From the NCBI RefSeq assembly GCF_027627575.1, contig NZ_CP114065.1:4216001-4280000 (forward strand): a DNA stretch of 64,000 bases. The letters run 5' to 3'. The notes beneath the pieces are model-generated. The model was not told the DNA's origin and made no database searches. It worked only from the letters and a program-made list of their open reading frames with translations. Origin of the DNA: Kribbella sp. CA-293567 (GTDB taxonomy: Bacteria > Actinomycetota > Actinomycetes > Propionibacteriales > Kribbellaceae). Shown here one piece after another: positions 50,552 to 59,902 of this stretch. Both the position numbers and the translations under genes were made by a program. Numbering within the stretch: position 1 is the first letter of the stretch; the number at the start of each line of letters is the position of its first letter.

Positions 50552-51505
50552 TCAGCGAGTGGGGTCGAGCACGAGCTTGCCGACGGTACGGCGAGCGCGC
50601 ATGTCCTCATGGGCGGTGGCGATGTCGGACAGGGCGTAGTCGCCACCGAGGATGGAGCGCAGCTTGCCGTCCTGGACCAGCGCGAACAGCTCGGCCAGCG
50701 GGTCGGCCAGCATCGCGGGGGTCTTGAAGCAGTCGGCCAGCCAGAAGCCGGCGATGGTCTTCGAGCCCTTCATCAACCGGCCCGGCGCGATCGGCTCGGC
50801 CTGCTGACGCGAGGCGGCACCGAAGGTGGCCAGCCGGCCGAAGGTGGCCAGCGCGTCGAACGACTCGTCCAGCGTCCTGCCGCCGACCATCTCGAGCACG
50901 ATGTCGACCGGCTTGCCGTCGTTCGCCTCGATGATCCGGTCCTTCAGGCCCTCGGGATCGCCGTCGATCGCGGCGTCCGCGCCGAGGTCGAGGATCTGCC
51001 GCCGCTTCTCCTCGGTGGAGGCGGTCGCGATCACGCGGCCGGCACCCCACAGTTTGGCGAGCTGGATCGCGAGCGAGCCGACGCCACCCGCACCGGCGTG
51101 GATCAGGACCGACTCCCCCGGCTGCAGGCGGGTCGAGGTCTTCAGGAGGTGCCAAGCGCTCGTGCCCTGGACGATCAGCGCCAGCGCATCGGCGTCACTG
51201 ACCCCCTCGGGTACGTCGAACGCGGCCTGCGCGTAGCCGACCGCCTTCTCCGCATAGCCGCCGGTTCCGACCAGCGCGACGACGCGGCGCCCGTCCGCGG
51301 TGTGGCCGACGACCTCGCCCCCCGGAATCAGCGGCAGCTTCGCCTTGGACAGATAGCTGTTCTCCACCTGATGGGTGTCGGCGTAGTTGACCCCGGCCCG
51401 ATCGACGGTGATCAGCACCTGCCCGTCACCGGCCACCGGCTCGTCGATCTCCACCACCTGGAGGACCTCGGGTCCACCGAATTCGCTGATCTGTACGGCT
51501 CGCAC
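50552..51505 (-). CDS. NADPH:quinone reductase-type MDR oxidoreductase
   Basis: 317 aa. Zinc-free quinone oxidoreductase of the MDR family: AGVNYADTHQVENSYL, cofactor motif VLIHAGAGGVGSLAIQLAK, and the closing HEDMRARRTVGKLVLDP. Reduces quinones or enones with NADPH. Divergent from the TetR gene at 51576; the repeat at 51537-51558 lies between them, so TetR probably represses this gene and perhaps ohr. Confidence 0.92.
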   Translation of the reverse strand: MRAVQISEFGGPEVLQVVEIDEPVAGDGQVLITVDRAGVNYADTHQVENSYLSKAKLPLIPGGEVVGHTADGRRVVALVGTGGYAEKAVGYAQAAFDVPEGVSDADALALIVQGTSAWHLLKTSTRLQPGESVLIHAGAGGVGSLAIQLAKLWGAGRVIATASTEEKRRQILDLGADAAIDGDPEGLKDRIIEANDGKPVDIVLEMVGGRTLDESFDALATFGRLATFGAASRQQAEPIAPGRLMKGSKTIAGFWLADCFKTPAMLADPLAELFALVQDGKLRSILGGDYALSDIATAHEDMRARRTVGKLVLDPTR

Positions 51506-51536
51506 TTTGTCCGCGCTCCTTCTTCGTTGGTTCCTT

Positions 51537-51558
51537 ACACCGTACTATACACTGTACG
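51537..51558. promoter_or_regulatory. TetR-type operator between quinone reductase and tetR
   Basis: CGTAC-N8-GTACG inverted repeat (51541-51558), overlapping a direct repeat ACACCGTAC / ACACTGTAC (51537-51545, 51549-51557). It is AT-richer than its surroundings and sits 18 bp before the tetR start. Confidence 0.6.
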
Positions 51559-51575
51559 TTATGGAGGTGGATGAG

Positions 51576-52238
51576 ATGCCGGACACCAGACCCCGGACAC
51601 CGCGGAACACCCTCAGCTCCGCGTTGATCGTGCAGACCGCGCTCGACCTGATGGAGGCCAAGGGCACGGACGGCTTCAGCCTGCGCGGCCTGGCCGGCGA
51701 GCTGGGTGTCGGCCCGATGGCGCTCTATACCTATTTCCGCAACAAGGACGATCTGTACGACGCGGTCCGCGACCACCTGATGGCGCTGGCCCCCGGCGTA
51801 CCGCGGGAGGTGGCGTGGCCCGACCAGGTGCGCGCCGTCTGCCGTGGGCTGCGGGCGCTGATGCTGCAGCATCCTTGCCTTGCGCAACTACTCGCGAGCC
51901 GGCCGCTGAGCGGACACGAGACCGCGCGGGTGGCCGAAGGCCTGCTCGGCGTACTGCGGGCCGCCGGGTTCGATGCCGAGACGGCGGCCCGGACCCACAC
52001 CACCTTGTTCACCTACGTGCTGGGCTCGACGTCCTGGGAGATCCAGATGGCGGCCGAGCGCCGTGATCCGGACGCGTGGCGCCGGCTGCGGACGACGATG
52101 GAGTCGTTGCCGTCGGCACAGTTCCCGACCGTCGTCGAGCTCGCGCCGGAGCTGGCCCGGACGACGGGTGGCGACGAGCAGTTCGACTACGGACTCGACC
52201 TGTTGCTGGCCGGGCTGGAGCTCAGAAGACCATCGTGA
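51576..52238 (+). CDS. TetR-family transcriptional regulator
   Basis: 220 aa from ATG 51576, chosen because GGAGGTGG (51563-51570) gives good spacing; ATG 51561 is an alternative. The HTH is in FSLRGLAGELGVGPMALYTYFRNKDDL, and the C-terminal domain (about 80-215) is of the TetR_C type with an unknown ligand. Divergent from the quinone reductase gene. The last 17 bp overlap the convergent tauE-like gene. Confidence 0.92.
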   Translation: MPDTRPRTPRNTLSSALIVQTALDLMEAKGTDGFSLRGLAGELGVGPMALYTYFRNKDDLYDAVRDHLMALAPGVPREVAWPDQVRAVCRGLRALMLQHPCLAQLLASRPLSGHETARVAEGLLGVLRAAGFDAETAARTHTTLFTYVLGSTSWEIQMAAERRDPDAWRRLRTTMESLPSAQFPTVVELAPELARTTGGDEQFDYGLDLLLAGLELRRPS

Positions 52239-52968
52239 CCACGGCGACCGCACCGATCACCACGATCAGCACCCGCAGCCCGGTCGGCGGCAGCTTGCGG
52301 CCGTAGCGGGCGCCGACGAAGCCGCCGATCGTCGAGCCGACCGCGATCAGTCCCGCCGCCAGCCAGTCGACGTCCGCGACGATGATGAACAGCACCGCGG
52401 CCACCGAGTTGACGACGGTGGCGAGCACGTTCTTCAGACCGTTCATGCGTTGCAGGTCGGCGTCCATGCCGATCCCGAGGACGGCCATCAGCAGCACGCC
52501 CTGGGCGGCACCGAAGTAGCCACCGTAGATGCCGGTGGCGAAAACGGCCGGGATCACCCACCAGGCGCCGCGGTGGGTGTGTTCGGGGGCGCCGATGCGC
52601 TTGGAGAGCCACGGTTGCAGCGCCACCAGCACACAACCGAGCAGGATCAGGCCAGGAACGACGGCTTTGAAGGCCGAGCCGGGGAGCTTGAGCAGCAGTA
52701 CGGCACCGACGATTCCGCCGAGCAGGGAGGCTGGGATCAGCCGCAGCATCCGGCCGCGCTGGCCCTCGAGCTCTCGCCGGTAGCCGATCGCGCCGGCCGC
52801 CGTACCGGGAGCGAGGCCGATGTTGTTGGAGACGTTGGCCAGGATCGGCGGCAGGCCGACGGCCAGCAACGCGGGGAAGGTCAGCAAGGTGCCGGAGCCC
52901 ACCACCGCGTTGATCGTGCCCGCGCCCAGGCCCGCCACCAGGACGAACAGCGCCTCGAACCATGTCAT
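52222..52968 (-). CDS. TauE/SafE family sulfite/organosulfonate exporter-like membrane protein
   Basis: 248 aa with about eight membrane helices. The duplicated family motif is visible as GAGTINAVVGSGTLLTFPAL and, in the second half, TGIYGGYFGAAQGVLLM. Exports sulfite, sulfoacetate or other small anions in known cases; no sulfur genes adjoin it. 3' end overlaps tetR by 17 bp on the other strand. Confidence 0.92.
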   Translation of the reverse strand: MTWFEALFVLVAGLGAGTINAVVGSGTLLTFPALLAVGLPPILANVSNNIGLAPGTAAGAIGYRRELEGQRGRMLRLIPASLLGGIVGAVLLLKLPGSAFKAVVPGLILLGCVLVALQPWLSKRIGAPEHTHRGAWWVIPAVFATGIYGGYFGAAQGVLLMAVLGIGMDADLQRMNGLKNVLATVVNSVAAVLFIIVADVDWLAAGLIAVGSTIGGFVGARYGRKLPPTGLRVLIVVIGAVAVVTMVF

Positions 52969-53036
52969 CGTCGCAAGACTCTACGCACCGCGCGCGGCAG
53001 ACGCGCAGTCGTCCGCCCCCCGAGCGGGAAACGTCA

Positions 53037-53065
53037 CACGGCCCGGCTGAAGCAGCCGGGCCGTG
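53037..53065 (-). terminator. Perfect 12-bp hairpin after the SPFH gene
   Basis: CACGGCCCGGCT and AGCCGGGCCGTG with a 5-nt loop, 22 bp after the SPFH stop codon on the minus strand. The downstream strand shows only a short GTTT stretch. Confidence 0.75.
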
Positions 53066-53086
53066 CGCACTACGTCGTACTGGTGG

Positions 53087-54253
53087 TCAGCGCTCCTGCG
53101 GAGGGCCGTCCTGCACCGGGGAGGTCTGCTCGGGAGCCGAGGTGACCGCCTGGGGTGCCGCCTGCTGGGCGGCGCGGTTGCCGACTGCTGCCTTCTCGGC
53201 GGCAGCGATGGCTTCCTGTACCGCGTTGTCGGCCTCGGCGACGGCGGCATCCGGCGTCGCCGCCGTGCCCATCCCGCTGTCGACCTGGACGGCGGCGGAG
53301 TCACCCAGCTCAGGCTGCGGGAACGGGCCCTCGGCCTTCTGGGTGATGCCGGCGATCTGGCCGACGGCGCTGCCGAGGCCTTCCATCGCCTTGCCGATCT
53401 CGCTCGGGATGATCCAGAGCTTGTTCGAGTCGCCCTGGGCCAGCGACGGCAGCATCTGCAGGTACTGGTAGGCGAGCAGACCCTGGTCGGGCTTGCCGGC
53501 GTGGATCGCGTTGAAGACGGTGGTGATGGCCTGCGCCTCACCCTGCGCCTTCAGGATGCGGGCCTCCCGCTCGGCCTGGGCCCGCAGGATGCGGGACTCC
53601 CGGTCACCTTGCGCGGTGAGGATCGCGGACTGCTTCTGGCCCTCGGCCGACAGCACGGCCGACTGGCGCATACCTTCGGCGGTCAGGATCGCCGCGCGCT
53701 TGTCGCGGTCCGCGCGCATCTGCTTCTCCATCGAGTCCTGGATCGACGGCGGCGGGTCGATCGAGCGCAGCTCGACCCGGTTGACCCGGATCCCCCACTT
53801 GCCGGTCGCCTCGTCCAGCACGTACCGGAGCTTCTCGTTGATCTCCTCGCGGCTGGTCAGCGTCTGCTCGAGGTCCATCCCACCGATGATGTTGCGCAGG
53901 GTGGTCATGGTGAGCTGCTCGATCGCCTGGATGTAGTTCGAGATCTCGTAGGTCGCCCGGACCGGGTCGTTGACCTGGAAGTAGATGACGGAGTCGATCG
54001 ACACCATCAGGTTGTCCTCGGTGATGACGCCCTGCGGCGGGAACGCGACCACCTGCTCACGCATGTCGATCGTGTAGCGGACCTTGTCCACGAACGGGGT
54101 CAGCAGGTTCAGGCCGGGCTGCAGCCCCACCTTGAACTTCCCGAACCGCTCCACGATGCCGACGGTCTGCTGCTGCACGACCCGGACTGACTTGATCAAT
54201 GTGACGACCACCAGCAAGGCGACCAATGCCAACACAACAAGGAACGCGGTCAC
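53087..54253 (-). CDS. SPFH/stomatin-like (band 7) membrane protein
   Basis: 388 aa. N-terminal membrane helix (2-25), SPFH domain (about 25-200: VVQQQTVGIVERFGKFKVGL, GMDLEQTLTSREEINEKLR) and a coiled-coil with AEG/AQGxRES-type repeats (about 200-260). The C-terminal 90 aa are Ala/Glu/Gln-rich and disordered. Organises membrane microdomains; bacterial members pair with NfeD proteins, and an nfeD-like gene lies upstream, though 262 bp away. GTG 54253 after GGGAGG. Confidence 0.92.
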   Translation of the reverse strand: MTAFLVVLALVALLVVVTLIKSVRVVQQQTVGIVERFGKFKVGLQPGLNLLTPFVDKVRYTIDMREQVVAFPPQGVITEDNLMVSIDSVIYFQVNDPVRATYEISNYIQAIEQLTMTTLRNIIGGMDLEQTLTSREEINEKLRYVLDEATGKWGIRVNRVELRSIDPPPSIQDSMEKQMRADRDKRAAILTAEGMRQSAVLSAEGQKQSAILTAQGDRESRILRAQAEREARILKAQGEAQAITTVFNAIHAGKPDQGLLAYQYLQMLPSLAQGDSNKLWIIPSEIGKAMEGLGSAVGQIAGITQKAEGPFPQPELGDSAAVQVDSGMGTAATPDAAVAEADNAVQEAIAAAEKAAVGNRAAQQAAPQAVTSAPEQTSPVQDGPPQER

Positions 54254-54515
54254 ATGACCCTCCCACTCGACAGAACCTCAGGACGGACAGTCTTTCCTAT
54301 CGACGGGCCACAGTGGGCAACGGTTCCCTCACGATCCAGGAACCTCGTCAACGGCACGACGCCGTACTGCCGACAGTACTTCGCCCATCCCACTTCCCCC
54401 GTCCGAACTGCCGGGTGCCGCCCCTCTTGCCGATCTTGCGCTGTTCGAGCCGAACGCGGCCATCGACGACGTCCGGCCGCCGCTGCCCGGCGACTACGTC
54501 GAGCGCTGACCACGA
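54254..54515. other. 262-bp gap between nfeD and SPFH genes, possible gene remnant
   Basis: No complete gene. On the + strand a frame without a start codon ends at TGA 54507-54509 and reads protein-like at its end (LADLALFEPNAAIDDVRP, then PLPGDYVER). It could be the tail of a lost gene or chance. The left end holds the promoter and GGGAGG site of the SPFH gene. Confidence 0.35.
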
Positions 54516-55025
54516 TCAGCGGGGCGGTTCGGAGTCCTTCGGCAGCTCGGGCATGGTGTGGTCGATCGGGTGGCCGATCGGATAGACCACCGCGGTGGCG
54601 CCGTCGATCGACATCACCTCGACGCGGGTGCCGGGCTCGATGGTGGAGACCTCGTCGTAGGGCCGGGCGGTCCACAGTTCGCCGTTGAGCTTGATCGAGC
54701 CGCCGCCGTCGGGATGGATCGCCTTGACGACGACGCCGCTGCGGCCGATCACGTGGGCGGAGCCGGTCTTCAGCTCGACCCCGTGGTGGATCTTGCGGAC
54801 CAGCAGCGGGCGGATCGCGGCCAGCATCGCCGCGGTGGTGACCAGGCCGACGACGATCTGCAACCAGAGCAGGTGCGGGAAGAAGGCCCCGACGCCGGCC
54901 GCGGTCAGAGCTCCGGCGGCCAGCATCAGCAAGGTGAAGTCCAGTGAGGCGAGCTCCGCCAGACCGAGCACGACAGCGATTCCCGCCCAAGCGGCCCAGA
55001 TGTTCTCGCGCAACCAATCCATCAT
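54516..55025 (-). CDS. NfeD family membrane protein
   Basis: 169 aa: three membrane helices (about 9-30, 33-50, 55-75) and a C-terminal OB-fold domain (about 85-150: GRSGVVVKAIHPDGGGSIKLNG, PGTRVEVMSIDGATAVVYP). This short NfeD form lacks the ClpP-like protease part and works with SPFH partners, here the gene at 53087. TAGAGT 6 nt before ATG 55025 suggests a leaderless mRNA. Confidence 0.92.
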   Translation of the reverse strand: MMDWLRENIWAAWAGIAVVLGLAELASLDFTLLMLAAGALTAAGVGAFFPHLLWLQIVVGLVTTAAMLAAIRPLLVRKIHHGVELKTGSAHVIGRSGVVVKAIHPDGGGSIKLNGELWTARPYDEVSTIEPGTRVEVMSIDGATAVVYPIGHPIDHTMPELPKDSEPPR

Positions 55026-55100
55026 CTGACAACTCTATCCGCGGAAGGGACCTCAGGCAGGTCCAGGCACCAGTGTGACGCGCGGAACCGGCCGCGGGAC

Positions 55101-55883
<783 letters not shown>

Positions 55884-55972
55884 AGGCCAAAACCTAGTGG
55901 TGCCGGCCGAACCGGCGTACGCCGACCCTGCTGGTTTCGGGTCCTGGTCGTGCGAATGGAACAATCGCCGGT

Positions 55973-56707
55973 GTGCTGACCACTGCCGCCTCGGTGCGTT
56001 TCACCGTGTGGACCAACGCGATGCTGACCGGCGCCTGCGACCCGGACACCGCCGCGGCGAAGATCCTCGGTGCGGACGTCGGGCACCAGGTGTCCGGTCT
56101 GGCCGGGCATCCGCTGCCGACCACGTTGCCGGTGGCCCTCAACCTGTTGCGCGCGGCCGGTGCCACCCAGGCCCATCTCGCGCTGCCGATCCCGGGCGAC
56201 CCGATCGGGCTGGCCGGGCCGCCGAAGTTCAACGAGGCCGCACTGGAGAGCGGCGAGGCCGTCGTACTGACCGGCGTGGACCTCGGACTCGTACCGGCGT
56301 ACGTCGGGCCGGCGGTGCAGTGGACCGTCCTGCCCGCGACCGGTCCGCCGCCGGCCGACATCGGCGAGGCCGACCGTGGGCTCCGCGCGGCGCTGATCGA
56401 GGCGGCGGAGTCATTGGCCGCGCTTGACGTCGCCAAATGGAAGCCCGAGGTGGCCGACGCGCTGATCGACATCCGCCGGATCGGATTGGGCCAGGGCGAC
56501 GACCTCGCCCCCGGCTACGAAGCCCGTGCGGTGAAGACCGCGGCAACCGCCCGGCGCTGCCTGGCGATCGCCGACGCGGCCCTGGACGACGACGGCGCCG
56601 CTGTCACCGGCGCCGAGGCCGACGCCCGTCGCCGGGCCCTGACCGACCTGGCCGCCGCCGCCCGGCGCGCTCTCGTCGCGGCATGTGGACCGCCCGTCCT
56701 TCGTTGA
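55973..56707 (+). CDS. Uncharacterised actinobacterial protein upstream of serB
   Basis: 244 aa from GTG 55973 (AACAAT lies 7 nt upstream). Ala-rich, soluble, no recognised domain. Features: VRFTVWTNAMLTGACDPDTA near the start, the loop LPIPGDPIGLAGPPKFNEAAL in the middle, and a helical C-terminal half (WKPEVADALIDIRRIGLGQG). The PGDPxGLAGPPxFN segment looks conserved and could be functional. Precedes serB by 28 bp, so the two are likely cotranscribed. Confidence 0.7.
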   Translation: MLTTAASVRFTVWTNAMLTGACDPDTAAAKILGADVGHQVSGLAGHPLPTTLPVALNLLRAAGATQAHLALPIPGDPIGLAGPPKFNEAALESGEAVVLTGVDLGLVPAYVGPAVQWTVLPATGPPPADIGEADRGLRAALIEAAESLAALDVAKWKPEVADALIDIRRIGLGQGDDLAPGYEARAVKTAATARRCLAIADAALDDDGAAVTGAEADARRRALTDLAAAARRALVAACGPPVLR

Positions 56708-56735
56708 GGGTTGATCGGTAGCCTGAGCCCTTGAG

Positions 56736-57956
56736 ATGACAGGACAGGCTGAGCACGAGACGCCCATGTTGGATCGCCCCACCCTGCTGGTCACCTTGAC
56801 CGGTACGGATCGGCCGGGTCTGACTTCCGCCGTACTGTCGACCCTCGCGCTGCGCGGGCTCGACGTGATCGACGCCGAACAGGTCGTCCTGCGGGGCCGG
56901 CTGGTGCTCGGCGTCCTGCTGTCGGCGCCCCGCGACCACAAGGAGCTCAAGAAGGAGCTCAAGGCCCTCGCCGAGAACCTCGAGGTCGACATCGACCTGA
57001 AGAAGGGCTTCGGCGACAACGAGCCGCGGCGCAAGGGCCGCACCCAGGTGACCGTGATCGGCAGTCCGCTGACCGCGCAGGGCTTCGCCGCGATCGCCGG
57101 CCGGATCGCCGACACCGGTGCCAACATCGACCGGATCAGCCGGATGGCGCGCTATCCGGTGACCGCGATGGAGATCGCCGTGTCCGGCGCCGACCCGGAC
57201 TCGCTGCGCAAGGTGCTCGCGCTGGAGGGCGTCGTCCAGGGCCTGGACGTCGCGGTCCAGCCCGGTGGCCTGTACCGGCGGGCCAAGCGGCTGATCGTGA
57301 TGGACGTCGACTCGACCCTGATCCAGGGCGAGGTGATCGAGATGCTGGCGTCGCACGCCGGGCGGCTGGAGGAGGTCGCCGCCGTCACCGAGCAGGCGAT
57401 GCGGGGCGAACTGGACTTCTCCGACTCGCTGCGCAGCCGGGTCGCGACCCTCGAAGGACTGCCGGCGTCGGCGCTCGACGAGGTCTACCAGGCGATCCAG
57501 CTGGCACCGGGCGCACGGACACTGGTGCGCACGCTGAAACGGCTCGGCTACCAGTTCGCCATCGTCAGCGGCGGTTTCAGCCAGATCACCGACAAGCTAG
57601 CGGCCGATCTCGGGATCGACTTCGCCGCCGCCAACGTGCTGGAGATCGTCGACGGCAAGCTCACCGGCAAGGTGATCGGCGACATCGTCGACCGGGCCGG
57701 CAAGGCGGTCGCGCTGCGCCGCTTCGCGAAGACCTCCGGTACGCCGCTGTCGCAGACCGTCGCGATCGGCGACGGTGCCAACGACCTCGACATGCTGGCC
57801 GCGGCCGGCCTCGGCATCGCCTTCAACGCCAAGCCTGTCGTCCGTGCGGCAGCCGACACCCACGTGAGCGTCCCCTACCTCGACACGATCCTCTACCTGC
57901 TCGGCATCAGCCGCGAAGAGGTCGAGGCCGCCGACGAGGCGTCCGACCTCAGCTGA
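56736..57956 (+). CDS. serB: Phosphoserine phosphatase with two ACT domains
   Basis: 406 aa. Two N-terminal ACT domains (about 14-85 and 102-175; TLLVTLTGTDRPGL and TQVTVIGSPLTAQGF) precede a HAD phosphatase with nucleophile D190 in VMDVDSTLI, SGGF in IVSGGFSQI and GDGANDLDML. Last step of serine synthesis; the ACT domains probably bind serine or another amino acid for control, as in mycobacterial SerB2. An ATG at 56766 is an alternative start. The last 8 bp overlap the lipoprotein gene on the opposite strand. Confidence 0.95.
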   Translation: MTGQAEHETPMLDRPTLLVTLTGTDRPGLTSAVLSTLALRGLDVIDAEQVVLRGRLVLGVLLSAPRDHKELKKELKALAENLEVDIDLKKGFGDNEPRRKGRTQVTVIGSPLTAQGFAAIAGRIADTGANIDRISRMARYPVTAMEIAVSGADPDSLRKVLALEGVVQGLDVAVQPGGLYRRAKRLIVMDVDSTLIQGEVIEMLASHAGRLEEVAAVTEQAMRGELDFSDSLRSRVATLEGLPASALDEVYQAIQLAPGARTLVRTLKRLGYQFAIVSGGFSQITDKLAADLGIDFAAANVLEIVDGKLTGKVIGDIVDRAGKAVALRRFAKTSGTPLSQTVAIGDGANDLDMLAAAGLGIAFNAKPVVRAAADTHVSVPYLDTILYLLGISREEVEAADEASDLS

Positions 57957-58791
57957 AGTCGGCCGTGCCCAGCTTCGCCGGTTTGGGCGGCAGCACCAGC
58001 GACCGCCGCCCGAACTGACCGAACCGCGCCGAGACGGTCACGCTGCCGGCCGCGGTGTCCGCGCGGTTGAACTCGAGTTTGCGGGGCAGCGCGTTGGGGT
58101 CGACCCAGACCGTGACGCTGAGCTGCTTCGGAAGGGACTTGAGGTCGGCGCGCCCGACGTACTCCCCCAGCGCTCCGGCGGCGACGGCCTTCTGCAGGTC
58201 GATCCGCATCGTGTACTGCTGGGTGGTGACGTGGTCGATCACCTGCTCACCGGCCGGCTGGAACAAGGTCGCGTACGGCGCCCCGCCGATCAGCTGGTGG
58301 ACCAGGCGATCGGAGACCCAGGAGTCGGCGGCCGCCGCCGCGGCTTTCTCCTCGCCCGCGGTGCTGTCGAGATCAAGCTCGGCCCACGGCTTCTGGGCGT
58401 CACCGGTCAGCTTGGCGTCCTGGAGGTAGATCGAGCGGCCGACCCTCACCAGCCCGCCGCCACCCTGCGCCTTCGTCGCCACGTCGACCGAGCGGCCTTT
58501 GAAGTAGACCAGCGCGTTGGTCAGCTTCGGCGCCTTCCGCCCCTCCTGGACCGCCGCCGACACCCGGAAGCCTCCCCTGGCCGTCAACGCACCGAGCACC
58601 TTCGGCGCGAAGGTGGCCTGCGTGAGATCGGCCGGCTGCCGCGTCGTAGCGGGCGCTGTCGGCACGGGAACCGCTGCCGGGCTGGTGCTGGTGACCGCCG
58701 CCGGAGTGCTGCCGGGCTGCTGCTGCCCACAAGAAACCGGGATCAGCAGGACCGCGGTCAGGGCGATCAGACGCGGCAGGGCACTGTGCAC
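57949..58791 (-). CDS. Lipoprotein, LppX/LprAFG-like
   Basis: 280 aa from GTG 58791. Signal with lipobox LIPVSC, then a Thr/Ser/Pro/Ala-rich linker (about 30-55) and a domain with strands VSAAVQEGRKAPKLTNALVY, RVGRSIYLQDAKL and QYTMRIDLQKAVAAG. The fold pattern matches the LolA/LppX-like lipoproteins that shuttle lipids in the actinobacterial cell envelope. Divergent from the tandem GNAT gene, convergent with serB. Confidence 0.8.
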   Translation of the reverse strand: MHSALPRLIALTAVLLIPVSCGQQQPGSTPAAVTSTSPAAVPVPTAPATTRQPADLTQATFAPKVLGALTARGGFRVSAAVQEGRKAPKLTNALVYFKGRSVDVATKAQGGGGLVRVGRSIYLQDAKLTGDAQKPWAELDLDSTAGEEKAAAAAADSWVSDRLVHQLIGGAPYATLFQPAGEQVIDHVTTQQYTMRIDLQKAVAAGALGEYVGRADLKSLPKQLSVTVWVDPNALPRKLEFNRADTAAGSVTVSARFGQFGRRSLVLPPKPAKLGTADFS

Positions 58792-58894
58792 AGCAGATAG
58801 TTGCACGGCACCCCAGCCCGGAGTACCGCTCACCGCCACAACTTGGGCAAAATTTGCTTGCCCACGCGGAGTTCCGGGTCGAGGATCGATCCTT

Positions 58895-59770
58895 GTGCCT
58901 CCTTTCCCCGAGTTGCCCGCCGGATTCCGCTGCCGCCCCGCCGAAACCGCTGATGCCACGGCGATCGGCCCGATGGCCGGACTCGCGGTCGACGAGGTCG
59001 AGGCTGCACTGGAGCGTCCTGGGCTGGACGCCTCCGCCGACAGCCTGGTAGTGCTGGAGCCTGCCGGTGGGATCGCGGCCTGGGCGTGGGTCCGTGGGCG
59101 CCGCTCGCAGGTCGACGTCGGTACGGCGTACCGGGGGCTGGGGCTGGGCACCGCGCTGGTCGAATGGGCCGAGCAGAGAGCCATCGAGATCGGCAGCCCG
59201 ACGCTCGCGCAGACCGTCGAGGACGAGGACCTGGCCGGTACGGCGATCCTGCGCGCTCGCGGCTACGAGGTGCTCGCGACCAACTGGGAACTCGAGCTGC
59301 GGGCGACCGGCGTACCGGCCCTGGCTGCGCTGCCGGCTGATGTCTCGATCCGCCCGTTCGGCGCCGAGGACGCGCCGGCGGCGTACACGGTGATTCAGGA
59401 CGCCTTCGACGAGTGGCAGCCGCGCCGCTGGCCGTACGACGAGTGGGCGCGGATGACGATCGGCCGCTCGAGCTTCGCGCCGGAGCTGTCGCAGGTGGCG
59501 TACGCCGACGGCGAGCTGGTCGGGGTTGCGATGTGTCTGGCGCTTCCCGACTCCCAAGAGGGCCACGTCGAGCAACTCGCCGTACGCCGGGACCATCGGG
59601 GCAAGGGGCTCGCCCGGACCGTCCTCGCCCACGCCTCATTCGGCTTCTTCCAGCAAGGGCGCCCCAACCTCACCCTCTGGACCCACTCGGGCACCGGCGC
59701 GCTGGCGATGTACGAACGGCTCGGGATGAGCGTCCGCCGGAGTACGACGGTCTTCAGCCGCGATCTCTGA
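58895..59770 (+). CDS. Tandem GNAT acetyltransferase (two GNAT domains)
   Basis: 291 aa from GTG 58895. The first half (about 1-135) is a GNAT fold with loop VGTAYRGLGLGTALVEWAEQ; the second (about 150-290) has VEQLAVRRDHRGKGLARTVL and ends LTLWTHSGTGALAMYERLGM. The second acetyl-CoA loop (RDHRGKGLA) is the better match to consensus and is the likely catalytic half. Resembles mycothiol synthase in layout but lacks clear MshD features; substrate unknown. Confidence 0.85.
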   Translation: MPPFPELPAGFRCRPAETADATAIGPMAGLAVDEVEAALERPGLDASADSLVVLEPAGGIAAWAWVRGRRSQVDVGTAYRGLGLGTALVEWAEQRAIEIGSPTLAQTVEDEDLAGTAILRARGYEVLATNWELELRATGVPALAALPADVSIRPFGAEDAPAAYTVIQDAFDEWQPRRWPYDEWARMTIGRSSFAPELSQVAYADGELVGVAMCLALPDSQEGHVEQLAVRRDHRGKGLARTVLAHASFGFFQQGRPNLTLWTHSGTGALAMYERLGMSVRRSTTVFSRDL

Positions 59771-59775
59771 CTGGC

Positions 59776-59839
59776 GGGAACGTTCCCTCGGACCGGTAGG
59801 GCGGCGAGCGGTTGACACTGACCGATGAGAGCGCTCCCA
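59776..59839 (+). promoter_or_regulatory. GH16 promoter with GGGAACGTTCCC and TGAGAGCGCTCCCA operators
   Basis: Perfect 12-bp palindrome at 59776-59787, identical to 1510-1521. A -35 TTGACA at 59812-59817 is followed by TGAGAGCGCTCCCA (59826-59839), which differs by one base from the Streptomyces CebR consensus TGGGAGCGCTCCCA. The second site covers the -10 region, as expected of a repressor operator. Confidence 0.75.
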
Positions 59840-59902
59840 TGGAGTCTTCACCCCACTCGGTGCCGCTCTGGTGACGGCGCCGCCCGCCCGTGGAGGTCAT
59901 CC

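Noticed and set aside
59825..59902. Start of the GH16 gene at ATG 59825
   Set aside because: That ATG is the first base triplet of the operator region; ATG 59903 has a GGAGG site and begins a proper signal peptide.
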